From assembly GCA_038148895.1 (NCBI GenBank), contig JBBVGQ010000002.1: a DNA stretch of 64,000 nucleotides; one strand, written 5' to 3'. The stretch comes from Tamlana sp038148895 (GTDB taxonomy: Bacteria > Bacteroidota > Bacteroidia > Flavobacteriales > Flavobacteriaceae). The notes below the pieces were generated by a model. That model was not told where the DNA came from. It was given only the letters and a program-made list of their open reading frames with translations, and did not search any database. Positions 35,262 to 43,155 of the stretch are shown one piece after another (the stretch's first letter is position 1; each line of letters opens with the position of its first letter). The translations under genes were made by a program, and so were the position numbers.

Positions 35262-36344
35262 ATGGTTATAGGTGTTTTAAAAGAATGGCATGATAAAAAG
35301 GTAGGACTCGTTCCTGCAGTGGTAAAAAAACTAATTACCAAAGGGTATGAGGTACAGGTGGAAACCAAGTCTGGAAGGACTTCATTCATTGCAAATGCAG
35401 ATTTTGAAGCAGCCGGAGCTATTATAAAAGATAGGGAAGATATTTATAAAAATGCCGATATTATTATTTCATTTACTCCGGTAAAGGAGGAAGAATATGT
35501 GAAGTTTAGAAAAGGAACCATTTATATTTCACATTTTAAACCGTATATTTTTAATGATGTTTCCGAAAAATTGAAAAAACACGGTATACAAGCTTTTAGC
35601 TTGGACATGATTCCACGCTCATCAATAGCACAATCTATGGATGTTTTATCCTCTATGGCTTCAATTGCAGGATATAAGGCTGTTTTAAGGGCGGCAGATT
35701 TGCTTCCAAGGTATTTTCCTATGTTGATTACTTCGGCAGGAAGCATCAAACCAGCAAAAGTTTTGGTTATTGGCGCTGGTGTAGCAGGTTTACAAGCTAT
35801 TGCCACAGCAAAACGTATAGGTGCTATAGTAGAAGCCGTTGATACTCGATTGGAAACCGAAGAAGAAGTAAAGAGTTTGGGCGGAAAGTTCTTAAAGGTG
35901 GAAGGGGCAAACCAAGCTATAAAAAATGGCTATGGTGCTGAGCAAAGTGAAGAATTCATGCAAAAGCAAAGGGAAATGATGTTTAGCCATGTTACAGATG
36001 CCGACGTTGTTATTTGCACGGCTACAGTAAGAAGTACTAAAGCCCCAATAATTGTAACAAAGGAAATGGTTGAAAATATGCGCCGAGGTTCCGTAATTAT
36101 AGATCTAGCTTCTGATGCTGGCGGTAATTGCGAACTCACCGAAGATGGAAAAACCATTGTGCATAACTATGTGCACATTGTTGGGGATTCTAATTTATCT
36201 GACGCGGCTGTTGTAGATGCAAGTACCCTTTTTGCCAATAATGTTTTCAATTTTTTAAATCATATCTCTGATGATGATTTAAAACTAAAAACCGAAAATC
36301 AAGATGAGATTTATACATCTTCATGTATATCTTCTGTTGTTTAA
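35262..36344 (+). CDS. pntAA: NAD(P) transhydrogenase subunit alpha, NAD(H)-binding part
   Basis: 360 residues from the ATG at 35262 (a TTG lies immediately before it). It is the soluble dI component that binds NAD(H). Motifs are MVIGVLKEWHDKKVGLVPAV, RSSIAQSMDVLSSMASIAGY, the Rossmann signature VLVIGAGVAGLQAIATAKRI with EAVDTRLETEEEVKSLGGKF, and SVIIDLASDAGGNCELTEDG. The protein ends without membrane helices, so the alpha subunit is split. The membrane part is the next gene (43 bp). The enzyme couples proton re-entry to hydride transfer from NADH to NADP+. Confidence 0.95.
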   Translation: MVIGVLKEWHDKKVGLVPAVVKKLITKGYEVQVETKSGRTSFIANADFEAAGAIIKDREDIYKNADIIISFTPVKEEEYVKFRKGTIYISHFKPYIFNDVSEKLKKHGIQAFSLDMIPRSSIAQSMDVLSSMASIAGYKAVLRAADLLPRYFPMLITSAGSIKPAKVLVIGAGVAGLQAIATAKRIGAIVEAVDTRLETEEEVKSLGGKFLKVEGANQAIKNGYGAEQSEEFMQKQREMMFSHVTDADVVICTATVRSTKAPIIVTKEMVENMRRGSVIIDLASDAGGNCELTEDGKTIVHNYVHIVGDSNLSDAAVVDASTLFANNVFNFLNHISDDDLKLKTENQDEIYTSSCISSVV

Positions 36345-36387
36345 ATCTCAGCAATTCACAATATTTTACTAACAAACAAACTAAATT

Positions 36388-36702
36388 ATGACTGAAATCA
36401 TTGAATTCATTTCGAACAATTTGAATATGATTTACATTTTGGCTTTTGCCATTTTTCTTGGATTTGAAATCATATCTAAAGTCCCCACAATTTTACATAC
36501 ACCCTTAATGTCAGGATCAAACGCTATTAGTGGTCTTATATTAATTGGTGCTATATTATTGATTCGGGTAACACCTTCAGACAATTATATAACCTTAATA
36601 TTAGGAACCTGCGGGATTATTTTCGGCACCATAAATGCGTTTGGTGGATTTGCCGTTACGGGTAGAATGTTACAGATGTTTAACAAAAAAAATAAGAAAT
36701 AA
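36388..36702 (+). CDS. pntAB: NAD(P) transhydrogenase subunit alpha, membrane part
   Basis: 104 residues with three to four helices. The characteristic stretch FLGFEIISKVPTILHTPLMS, then GSNAISGLILIGAIL, marks the dII part of split alpha subunits. NAFGGFAVTGRMLQMFNKKN at the end is also typical. Its stop codon overlaps the pntB start by 1 bp. With pntB it forms the proton channel. Confidence 0.95.
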   Translation: MTEIIEFISNNLNMIYILAFAIFLGFEIISKVPTILHTPLMSGSNAISGLILIGAILLIRVTPSDNYITLILGTCGIIFGTINAFGGFAVTGRMLQMFNKKNKK

Positions 36703-38093
36703 TGTCGGTTTTTTTAGATTTAATCATTTTTGTAAGTTCTATTCTATTGATTGTTGGTTTGAGGAAATTATCGCATCCTAAATCAGCTAATAATGGAAAT
36801 ATTCTAGCTGCCATTGGTGTTGGTTTAGGGATTATGTTGGCCATATTTTATCCATTAGAGACCGAAAACAACAATTATTTATTTATTGCTCTAGGCATCA
36901 TTATAGGTGGTGTAATAGGGTTGATATCGGCGAAAAAAGTGCCTATGACAGCCATGCCAGAAATGGTTTCCTTATTCAATGGTTTTGGTGGTTTTTCTGC
37001 CGCGTTGATTTCTTTAATTTGGTTGATAAACAATAATGCCATTGGTGGGGTTTCGGATATGAGCGTTGTTTTGTCCAATCTGTTTTTAGGTTTTGTGGCT
37101 TTTACAGGTTCTATGGTTGCGTATGGCAAATTGAGTGGTAAGCTTCAAGATCGCCATCTTAAAATACCATATGCCACAGTTGTTAATATTATTTTATTAG
37201 CCGTTGCCATTGCAATGACTATATATTTTGCGTATCACGGTAGGTTGACCACTTTAGAACTTTCAGTATTTACAGTGCTTTCCGTCATTTACGGTATTAC
37301 GTTTGTGGCTCCAATTGGGGGTGCTGATATGCCTGTTGTCATTTCATTATTGAACTCTTTAACGGGAATTACCGCTGCCATTTCAGGAATTATGACCGAT
37401 AATAAGTTGATGTTGCTGGGTGGTGTTCTTGTGGGGTCTTCGGGTATTATTTTAACCATGCTCATGTGTACCGCGATGAACCGAACTTTGGTTGGGGTTT
37501 TATTTGGAAGTTTCACAAGTTCTGGTGCTTCAAGTGGAGCTTCTGGTAGTGCAACAGAAGGTACAATAAAGGAAATTTCTGTTTCCGATTTGGCGGTTCA
37601 ATTGGCATATTCAGATCGTGTGGCTATTATCCCTGGTTATGGAATGGCTGTAGCTCAAGCTCAAAAAGTCACAAAGGACGTTGAAAATCTTCTTAACAGT
37701 AAGGGTGTAGAACTTAAATACACGATTCACCCAGTTGCGGGTAGAATGCCAGGTCATATGAATGTATTGCTAGCTGAAGCCGATGTAAGCTATGATAAAC
37801 TTCTTGATTTGGAAGAGGCCAACGATTTTCTGGCTGATACCGATGTTGCCATAATTGTTGGCGCAAATGATGTTGTTAACCCAGCTGCTAAAGAGGATCC
37901 TTCCAGTAAAATTTATGGTATGCCTATTTTAGATTTGGCAAAAACCAAAAACGTGGTTGTTTTAAAGCGAAGCATGAATCCTGGTTATGCTGGTATTGAA
38001 AACCCTTTATTCTTTAAAGACAACACAAAAATGCTATTTAATGATGCCAAAAAATCTCTAGAAAGTATTCTTAGTGAGCTAAAGGAATTGTAA
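36702..38093 (+). CDS. pntB: NAD(P) transhydrogenase subunit beta
   Basis: 463 residues. About nine N-terminal membrane helices (dII) carry family motifs MPEMVSLFNGFGGFSAALIS and FVAPIGGADMPVVISLLNSL. The C-terminal NADP(H)-binding dIII has VAIIPGYGMAVAQAQKVTKD, THPVAGRMPGHMNVLLAEA-like (here IHPVAGRMPGHMNVLLAEAD), IVGANDVVNPAAKEDPSSKI and VVVLKRSMNPGYAGIENPLF. It completes a full pnt set directly after the electron-transfer genes and is closed by a strong terminator. Confidence 0.96.
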   Translation: MSVFLDLIIFVSSILLIVGLRKLSHPKSANNGNILAAIGVGLGIMLAIFYPLETENNNYLFIALGIIIGGVIGLISAKKVPMTAMPEMVSLFNGFGGFSAALISLIWLINNNAIGGVSDMSVVLSNLFLGFVAFTGSMVAYGKLSGKLQDRHLKIPYATVVNIILLAVAIAMTIYFAYHGRLTTLELSVFTVLSVIYGITFVAPIGGADMPVVISLLNSLTGITAAISGIMTDNKLMLLGGVLVGSSGIILTMLMCTAMNRTLVGVLFGSFTSSGASSGASGSATEGTIKEISVSDLAVQLAYSDRVAIIPGYGMAVAQAQKVTKDVENLLNSKGVELKYTIHPVAGRMPGHMNVLLAEADVSYDKLLDLEEANDFLADTDVAIIVGANDVVNPAAKEDPSSKIYGMPILDLAKTKNVVVLKRSMNPGYAGIENPLFFKDNTKMLFNDAKKSLESILSELKEL

Positions 38094-38099
38094 AAAATT

Positions 38100-38133
38100 A
38101 GAGTTCCGTTTCAATACTTAGAAACGGAACTCT
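38100..38133. terminator. Bidirectional terminator between pntB and ccsBA
   Basis: AGAGTTCCGTTTC and GAAACGGAACTCT form a perfect 13-bp stem around an 8-base loop. On the plus strand the stem is followed by TTTC. On the minus strand it is followed by AATTTTTTA, so it can stop both convergent genes. Confidence 0.8.
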
Positions 38134-38176
38134 TTCGGTACATTAATTAACCAACCAACCTAACTTTATGTACCGT

Positions 38177-41100
38177 TTAAGATATAACCTGATATTTTCT
38201 CTTTTTAAGGTAGGCTAAAATGCTTATCGCAACGATCCAGGCCACCACAACATATACCCAAGTTGGTATAGGAATTGGGTCTCCAGTGGCATAAGAATGC
38301 AATCCTGATAAATAGTAATTTACACCATAATAGGTCATGATTACGGTTGCCAAACCAAAAATGGTTGACACGTTGTAAATAAACAAACCTGTCATTTTTG
38401 GAATAATACGCATATGTAAAATGAAAGCGTACACCAAAACGGTAACCAATGCCCAAGTTTCTTTGGCATCCCAACCCCAATAACGGCCCCAAGATTCATT
38501 GGCCCAAACACCTCCTAAATAAGTTCCAATGCTTACCATAATCAAACCACCGGTAATGGTCAATTCACTGATATAAGACATCTCCGTAATGATGGCTTTT
38601 ACGCGTTCTTTATTCTTTAAATTGGTAAAAATCATCAAAATCAGATTTATTAAACCGATGATGGCACCCAGCATTAAGAAGCCATAACTGCCAGCTTCCA
38701 GAGACACATGAATGGTTAACCAATACGATTTTAAAACGGGGACTAATGGCGTAATTTCAGGATCTAGGAAACTCATCATCGAAACCAAAAGAATGGTTGC
38801 GGCCAAAACCATAGTTGCTGCTAAACCACCAAACGATTTTCTGGTAAAAATAACACCTGCCAACGTGGTTGTCCATGCTATATAAATCATAGATTCGTAG
38901 CCGTTACTCCATGGTGCCCTACCTGAAATATACCAACGCAATCCCAATCCAATGGTATGGAATGCAAACCCAATTAAAACAATGGCGAATAATATCATAT
39001 AGACTTTTTTCAGAGGTATCCTAGGTTTAAATACCGATAGAAATAGGAAGAACAAAAAGGCCATTCCCAATAAAAAATATAATAAAGCGAGTCTATTGAA
39101 AACATTAAGTTTATTCAAAAATATTTCAGCGTTTAGCTTGGTTTCGCTAGGCATAATATCACCACCGTTTTTAATTTGATATGCCTTTAATTCTGAAATT
39201 AAACCGTTCGCTTCAGCATAATTATTGGTTTCTACCCCTTTTATTAAGGCACTAGCATAGGCACCGAAAAAGTTTGAAGCCAACTGGCTGTCATGCCCAT
39301 TTCCATGGCTATGATTGGAAATCCATGTGTTATTGTCGTCGTTTGTATCTGGAATGATATTCAACATACCACCAGAAAACATCATATTTACAATGTTTAA
39401 CCTTTCATCTACTTTTATTAATTCTTTTTCATAAACACCACGGTCTTTGGGCGTTAAATTGTAAACTTGCCTAACCTCATCACGCAATTTATAATCGCCA
39501 TTTTCATTAAAAAAATCTTTGTATGCAGCGTAATCACCTTTAACGCCTAATGCATTTAATAGGTCTTTATGTTTGCCCAGTTTAATAATTTTTTCACCGT
39601 ACCAATCTTTACTATTAATAAACATACTTAGTAGAATTTGGTCGGCGTTCAAGCCTTTATAACTCTCTTTTCTATAAATTTTTCGCATTAATTCCCTGGA
39701 AAGCGTATGTACGGGTTTCATTCTACCTTTATAATCCTGTACCACCAATTTGCTAAAAGCTTCAGCGTGTTCTGAGCTAACCGAAGCATGGGTAATATGT
39801 GATATTTCGTTTTGGGCATTTATCATTTCCGTAGAAAGCATAAACCCTAAAGCAAAGATGAAAGTTGCGTTTGATGCTCTTAATTTTTTGATTTTTTGAA
39901 TGACTTGATAGAATCTTGTATTCTTATTGAACAATGTCCAAATCAAGCCAATGGTAAGCAAAGCATATCCCAAATATGAAATGGTTGTACCCCAAAAATC
40001 ATGGTTCACGCTTAGGTAAGTGCCTTTTTCATCCTTATCAAATGAGGATTGAAAAAATCGATAACCGCCATAATTCAATATGTTGTTCATGAAAATTCTA
40101 AAATCCATGTTCACGTTGTTGGGTTCATCAATAAGCACAACTTCACTGGCATAGGATGACGCACTATCGGTGCCAGGGTATTTATCTAAAATGAATTTTT
40201 TCAACTGGATATAAAATGGGAGATAAATGTCTTTTGAACCATAAGCTACAGAAAGGTTTAAACCCTCAAAAGACAAAATTTGAGGTCTTCCAGCGTTTCC
40301 CCGTGAACCATAAACAGTAGTTTCTTGTTTGTCGCCATTAACAGCAACCTCCAACTGCACGGCGGTTATGCTTTCGTTATTAACCTTTGGACTTTCAGAT
40401 TCCATGGAAACGGTAGCTTTTGGGCTGAATTCGGGAAATACAAAATTATTCAAGCCGTCAGAATACAACGCTCTTAATCTTAAAGGTTTGTAGTTTTCAG
40501 AGCCAAAAATGGTATCGCGGGTTTGGGTTGCCATAACCATTTGCGAATAGGTTTTGCTGGTTTTGAACGATAACGAATCGCCTTGGTAGGAAATATTAAA
40601 AGCATCTGGGATTTCAGTATCATTAAAATTATAAAGTATGCCTTTAATGCGTTTGGTTTCACCTTCACTTAAAAAATAGTTTTCCCTTCCGTTCATGCCT
40701 GAAACCACCATTTTTAAGGTGGGTTTTCCGTTTTCATTGGTTGTTAAAACTTCGTTTGGGTTGGGAATAAAATCGGTGACTTCAACCTCCACCAAATCGC
40801 CATCAACCAAATAAGATTCTTTAAAATGATTGTTGCCAAGGGAAGCGAATAACACTTCTTCATTAAAATTATAGCTATTATTGTTTTTATTGACCTGAAA
40901 TTTTAAATAGGAATTGGCAGATAAAAAACTGTTGGAAGCGTCGTTTTCGCGAATGTGCATCATGCCCTCATAACCAAAATACCGTGTAACGCCAGCTCCA
41001 ATTAAAATAACGATAATGGCTGTGTGAAATAGAAGTAGAGGCCATTTTTTTTGTGGAATCATCCGGAATTTGAAGATGTTAACAATTATTGAAATCCCGA

Positions 41101-41290
41101 AAAGTGCCAGAAGTAGTTCGAACCACCATGCCTTGAAAATTAGTTTTTGGGCTGCACTGGTGCCAAAGTCGTTTTCCACAAATGTGGCAACACCTATGGC
41201 AATTGCGAACAGTAAAATATACAGGCCGGCGGCTCTGGTATTGAAAAATGGTTTTAGGTATTTGGCGAATACAGCGATGTATTTCTTCAT
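38177..41290 (-). CDS. ccsBA: Fused cytochrome c synthase CcsBA (system II)
   Basis: 1037 residues. The N-terminal half is CcsB/ResB-like: helices in the first 120 residues, a long periplasmic domain and a further helix near 450. The C-terminal half is CcsA/ResC-like, with about eight helices and the WWD haem-handling signature in WGRYWGWDAKETWALVTVLV. Flanking histidines are in ILHMRIIPKM, WLTIHVSLEAGS and FHTIGLGLRWYISGRAPWSN. The fused form is usual in Bacteroidota. It attaches haem to CXXCH motifs in the periplasm, so it is needed for the 63 haem sites encoded at 27.9-32.7 kb. It is convergent with pntB and is transcribed alone. Confidence 0.93.
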   Translation of the reverse strand: MKKYIAVFAKYLKPFFNTRAAGLYILLFAIAIGVATFVENDFGTSAAQKLIFKAWWFELLLALFGISIIVNIFKFRMIPQKKWPLLLFHTAIIVILIGAGVTRYFGYEGMMHIRENDASNSFLSANSYLKFQVNKNNNSYNFNEEVLFASLGNNHFKESYLVDGDLVEVEVTDFIPNPNEVLTTNENGKPTLKMVVSGMNGRENYFLSEGETKRIKGILYNFNDTEIPDAFNISYQGDSLSFKTSKTYSQMVMATQTRDTIFGSENYKPLRLRALYSDGLNNFVFPEFSPKATVSMESESPKVNNESITAVQLEVAVNGDKQETTVYGSRGNAGRPQILSFEGLNLSVAYGSKDIYLPFYIQLKKFILDKYPGTDSASSYASEVVLIDEPNNVNMDFRIFMNNILNYGGYRFFQSSFDKDEKGTYLSVNHDFWGTTISYLGYALLTIGLIWTLFNKNTRFYQVIQKIKKLRASNATFIFALGFMLSTEMINAQNEISHITHASVSSEHAEAFSKLVVQDYKGRMKPVHTLSRELMRKIYRKESYKGLNADQILLSMFINSKDWYGEKIIKLGKHKDLLNALGVKGDYAAYKDFFNENGDYKLRDEVRQVYNLTPKDRGVYEKELIKVDERLNIVNMMFSGGMLNIIPDTNDDNNTWISNHSHGNGHDSQLASNFFGAYASALIKGVETNNYAEANGLISELKAYQIKNGGDIMPSETKLNAEIFLNKLNVFNRLALLYFLLGMAFLFFLFLSVFKPRIPLKKVYMILFAIVLIGFAFHTIGLGLRWYISGRAPWSNGYESMIYIAWTTTLAGVIFTRKSFGGLAATMVLAATILLVSMMSFLDPEITPLVPVLKSYWLTIHVSLEAGSYGFLMLGAIIGLINLILMIFTNLKNKERVKAIITEMSYISELTITGGLIMVSIGTYLGGVWANESWGRYWGWDAKETWALVTVLVYAFILHMRIIPKMTGLFIYNVSTIFGLATVIMTYYGVNYYLSGLHSYATGDPIPIPTWVYVVVAWIVAISILAYLKKRKYQVIS

Positions 41291-41614
41291 AGAGACTTGA
41301 TTTATTCAAAATTTGGGGCAAGGGGTAGATTTTCAGTTTGTTTTAAATTGACAAAATCTACACATTATAAGAACAACTAAGTCTCAGAAATTACATGGTT
41401 ATTTCGGTCAAAAATGAAATAGAAATGGAATAATTCAGATTTATGGATTTGTTTATTCCGAAAATGGTCAAAAAAAGGAACATATAATACCCCCATTTAA
41501 ACCGATTTATACCCTATATTTCATGCTCATTTTGCCGAAATTTGAATAATCATACTAGTAAAGTGGTTAAATTATACATTTAAAAACCTGCGCCTTAATT
41601 GACGCGGGTTTTTT
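41291..41614. other. 324-bp intergenic region between ccsBA and the DUF1593 gene
   Basis: It contains the ccsBA upstream region on its left side and the DUF1593 terminator at its right end. I see no convincing gene, RNA or TAnnTTTG box. The sequence is plain AT-rich DNA. Confidence 0.6.
41584..41611 (-). terminator. Terminator of the DUF1593 gene
   Basis: AAACCTGCG and CGCGGGTTT pair over 9 bp, with one G-T, around a 10-base loop. It begins 4 bp beyond the DUF1593 stop on the minus strand and is followed there by TTAAATG. The plus strand carries a longer T-run, so it may act in both directions. Confidence 0.65.
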
Positions 41615-43048
41615 TTATGGTATAACCTCGATTACGACTCGCTGGTATCTGGTTAACTTCGGGGTTCCCGAGTCTGATACTTCACAATTAAGGTGGATAG
41701 TTTCGCCCGGCTTAGCATCTTTGGGCACTATGATTTTTGATTTAGCAGAATTTGAAGATTGAATATCCTTCCCAGTATAGGTGTCGGCTTCATTATAATG
41801 CCACCATTTGTAAGAAAGCCCATCGCCATCTGGGTCTAATGTGGGTCTTGCATCTAGTTTAATTTTTGAACCGGCTTTAGCTTTTATATTCAGAGATTTA
41901 TTTTTTAATCGGACAATTGGATGGTGGTTTGCCGAGGCATAATCCATAACACACCAATCTGCACGCGCGGCAAAATCATTTTGTACATCGTCAAGCCAAC
42001 GCCATATAGGTTTAAAATAGTTGGTTCGTATTTTTACTTTTTCTTCATTGGTGTCATGCTCCATTTTTTTAGACCAACTGTTGTGGAAGCCCCATTGTTC
42101 CGTTGGGCGGGTATATGTTGAATCGGGTAGAGGATCCATCCAAACATTATGTCTTACCTTAACATAGCGTCCGCCCCAACCACCGTTGTTGGGTGATTCC
42201 ATGCTTTGAAGTCCATTTGGTATATTGTATAAAAAGGAAGGGGTGTCTCCTTCTGCGTTAAAGGCTCCATGGTTGTTTTCATATACGTCACACAAAGGAC
42301 CATGGCCATTCAGAATGTTTTTGGTCATCCATTCGGCTTCAAAATAGGTCTTGACTTCTTTTGGGAGCACTTTTGGCCATATATACGCCAAACAGTCAAA
42401 TTGGTCGGATATGATGGTGGGAATGTTAAAATGCTCCCAATTGGGACGAATGTATTCTTGGTATGTTGTATCCTGTTCCCAAATAAGAAAGAGACGCATT
42501 TTAGCTGCAACTTCCTGCATTTTTTCAGGATGGTCTTCTTGAATGTTTTTCAATGCCCGCGAAATGGTATTGCAGCCACCCCAAGCCTGTATCCAAACTG
42601 GGCGAGGGTCGTCATCCAACAAAACTTGGGCAATGAGTGCTGCGCCTTGTGTACGGATATCATCTTCGCCTATTCCATCAATATTACCAACTTTCCATTT
42701 GCTTAAAAGATATTCTGGTTTTGGAAAATTTGGGTCGTGAAGTACAAGATTGTTATATACTTTTCCGTAATGCTCAATAAAGTCCTTTACCCAAGTAACA
42801 GGATGAAAGGCATGCCAACCTTCGCCGCCTACCCAATGAAATTGCGAACTGCTATTAATGATGCCTTCAACCTCGAATTCGTTGCTGGTTAATAGAAAAC
42901 GCACCATTGAGGCACGGTCATCTGCTTCGCCATCCGTTGTTACGATAACTCGTGGTCTTTCTTGTTGACAAAAAGCTTTGTTTACTCTGGCATTTATTAA
43001 AATCAATATACCCAAATAAAGTAGTATTTTTAAATTATTGAATATCAT
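41615..43048 (-). CDS. Secreted DUF1593 nucleoside-hydrolase-like protein
   Basis: 477 residues with a signal peptide (LKILLYLGILILINARVNKA). Residues about 30-320 carry RVIVTTDGEADDRASMVRFL, a D-x-x-x-D-D metal site like that of nucleoside hydrolases, and VLLDDDPRPVWIQAWGGCNT. This is the DUF1593 domain. The last 90 residues are an Ig-like sandwich with LDPDGDGLSYKWWHYNEADT. DUF1593 proteins usually occur among glycoside hydrolases and cellulose-binding proteins, but their substrate is not settled. It sits after a secreted GH27 gene on the same strand, separated by a terminator. A role in cleaving a glycosidic bond of the PUL target is plausible. Confidence 0.85.
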   Translation of the reverse strand: MIFNNLKILLYLGILILINARVNKAFCQQERPRVIVTTDGEADDRASMVRFLLTSNEFEVEGIINSSSQFHWVGGEGWHAFHPVTWVKDFIEHYGKVYNNLVLHDPNFPKPEYLLSKWKVGNIDGIGEDDIRTQGAALIAQVLLDDDPRPVWIQAWGGCNTISRALKNIQEDHPEKMQEVAAKMRLFLIWEQDTTYQEYIRPNWEHFNIPTIISDQFDCLAYIWPKVLPKEVKTYFEAEWMTKNILNGHGPLCDVYENNHGAFNAEGDTPSFLYNIPNGLQSMESPNNGGWGGRYVKVRHNVWMDPLPDSTYTRPTEQWGFHNSWSKKMEHDTNEEKVKIRTNYFKPIWRWLDDVQNDFAARADWCVMDYASANHHPIVRLKNKSLNIKAKAGSKIKLDARPTLDPDGDGLSYKWWHYNEADTYTGKDIQSSNSAKSKIIVPKDAKPGETIHLNCEVSDSGTPKLTRYQRVVIEVIP

Positions 43049-43076
43049 TGGCTAATTGTATAAAGTAAAAATAAAA

Positions 43077-43109
43077 AATAAGTTCTGGATATTGCGTCCA
43101 GAACTTATT
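43077..43109 (-). terminator. Terminator of the GH27 gene
   Basis: AATAAGTTCTGGA and TCCAGAACTTATT form a perfect 13-bp stem with a 7-base loop. On the minus strand a run of T residues follows. It lies 46 bp past the GH27 stop codon. Confidence 0.8.
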
Positions 43110-43155
43110 AATTAAGTCATCCTCATTTGTTATTTATAAACAGTGACTTTTATCT

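Noticed and set aside
16889..41290. The whole redox block as a mobile island
   Set aside because: No integrase, transposase, tRNA gene or flanking direct repeats are visible, and composition looks similar to the flanks by eye.
42269..42706. 145-residue plus-strand frame inside the DUF1593 gene
   Set aside because: It lies opposite a conserved domain, has no recognisable motif and no start context.
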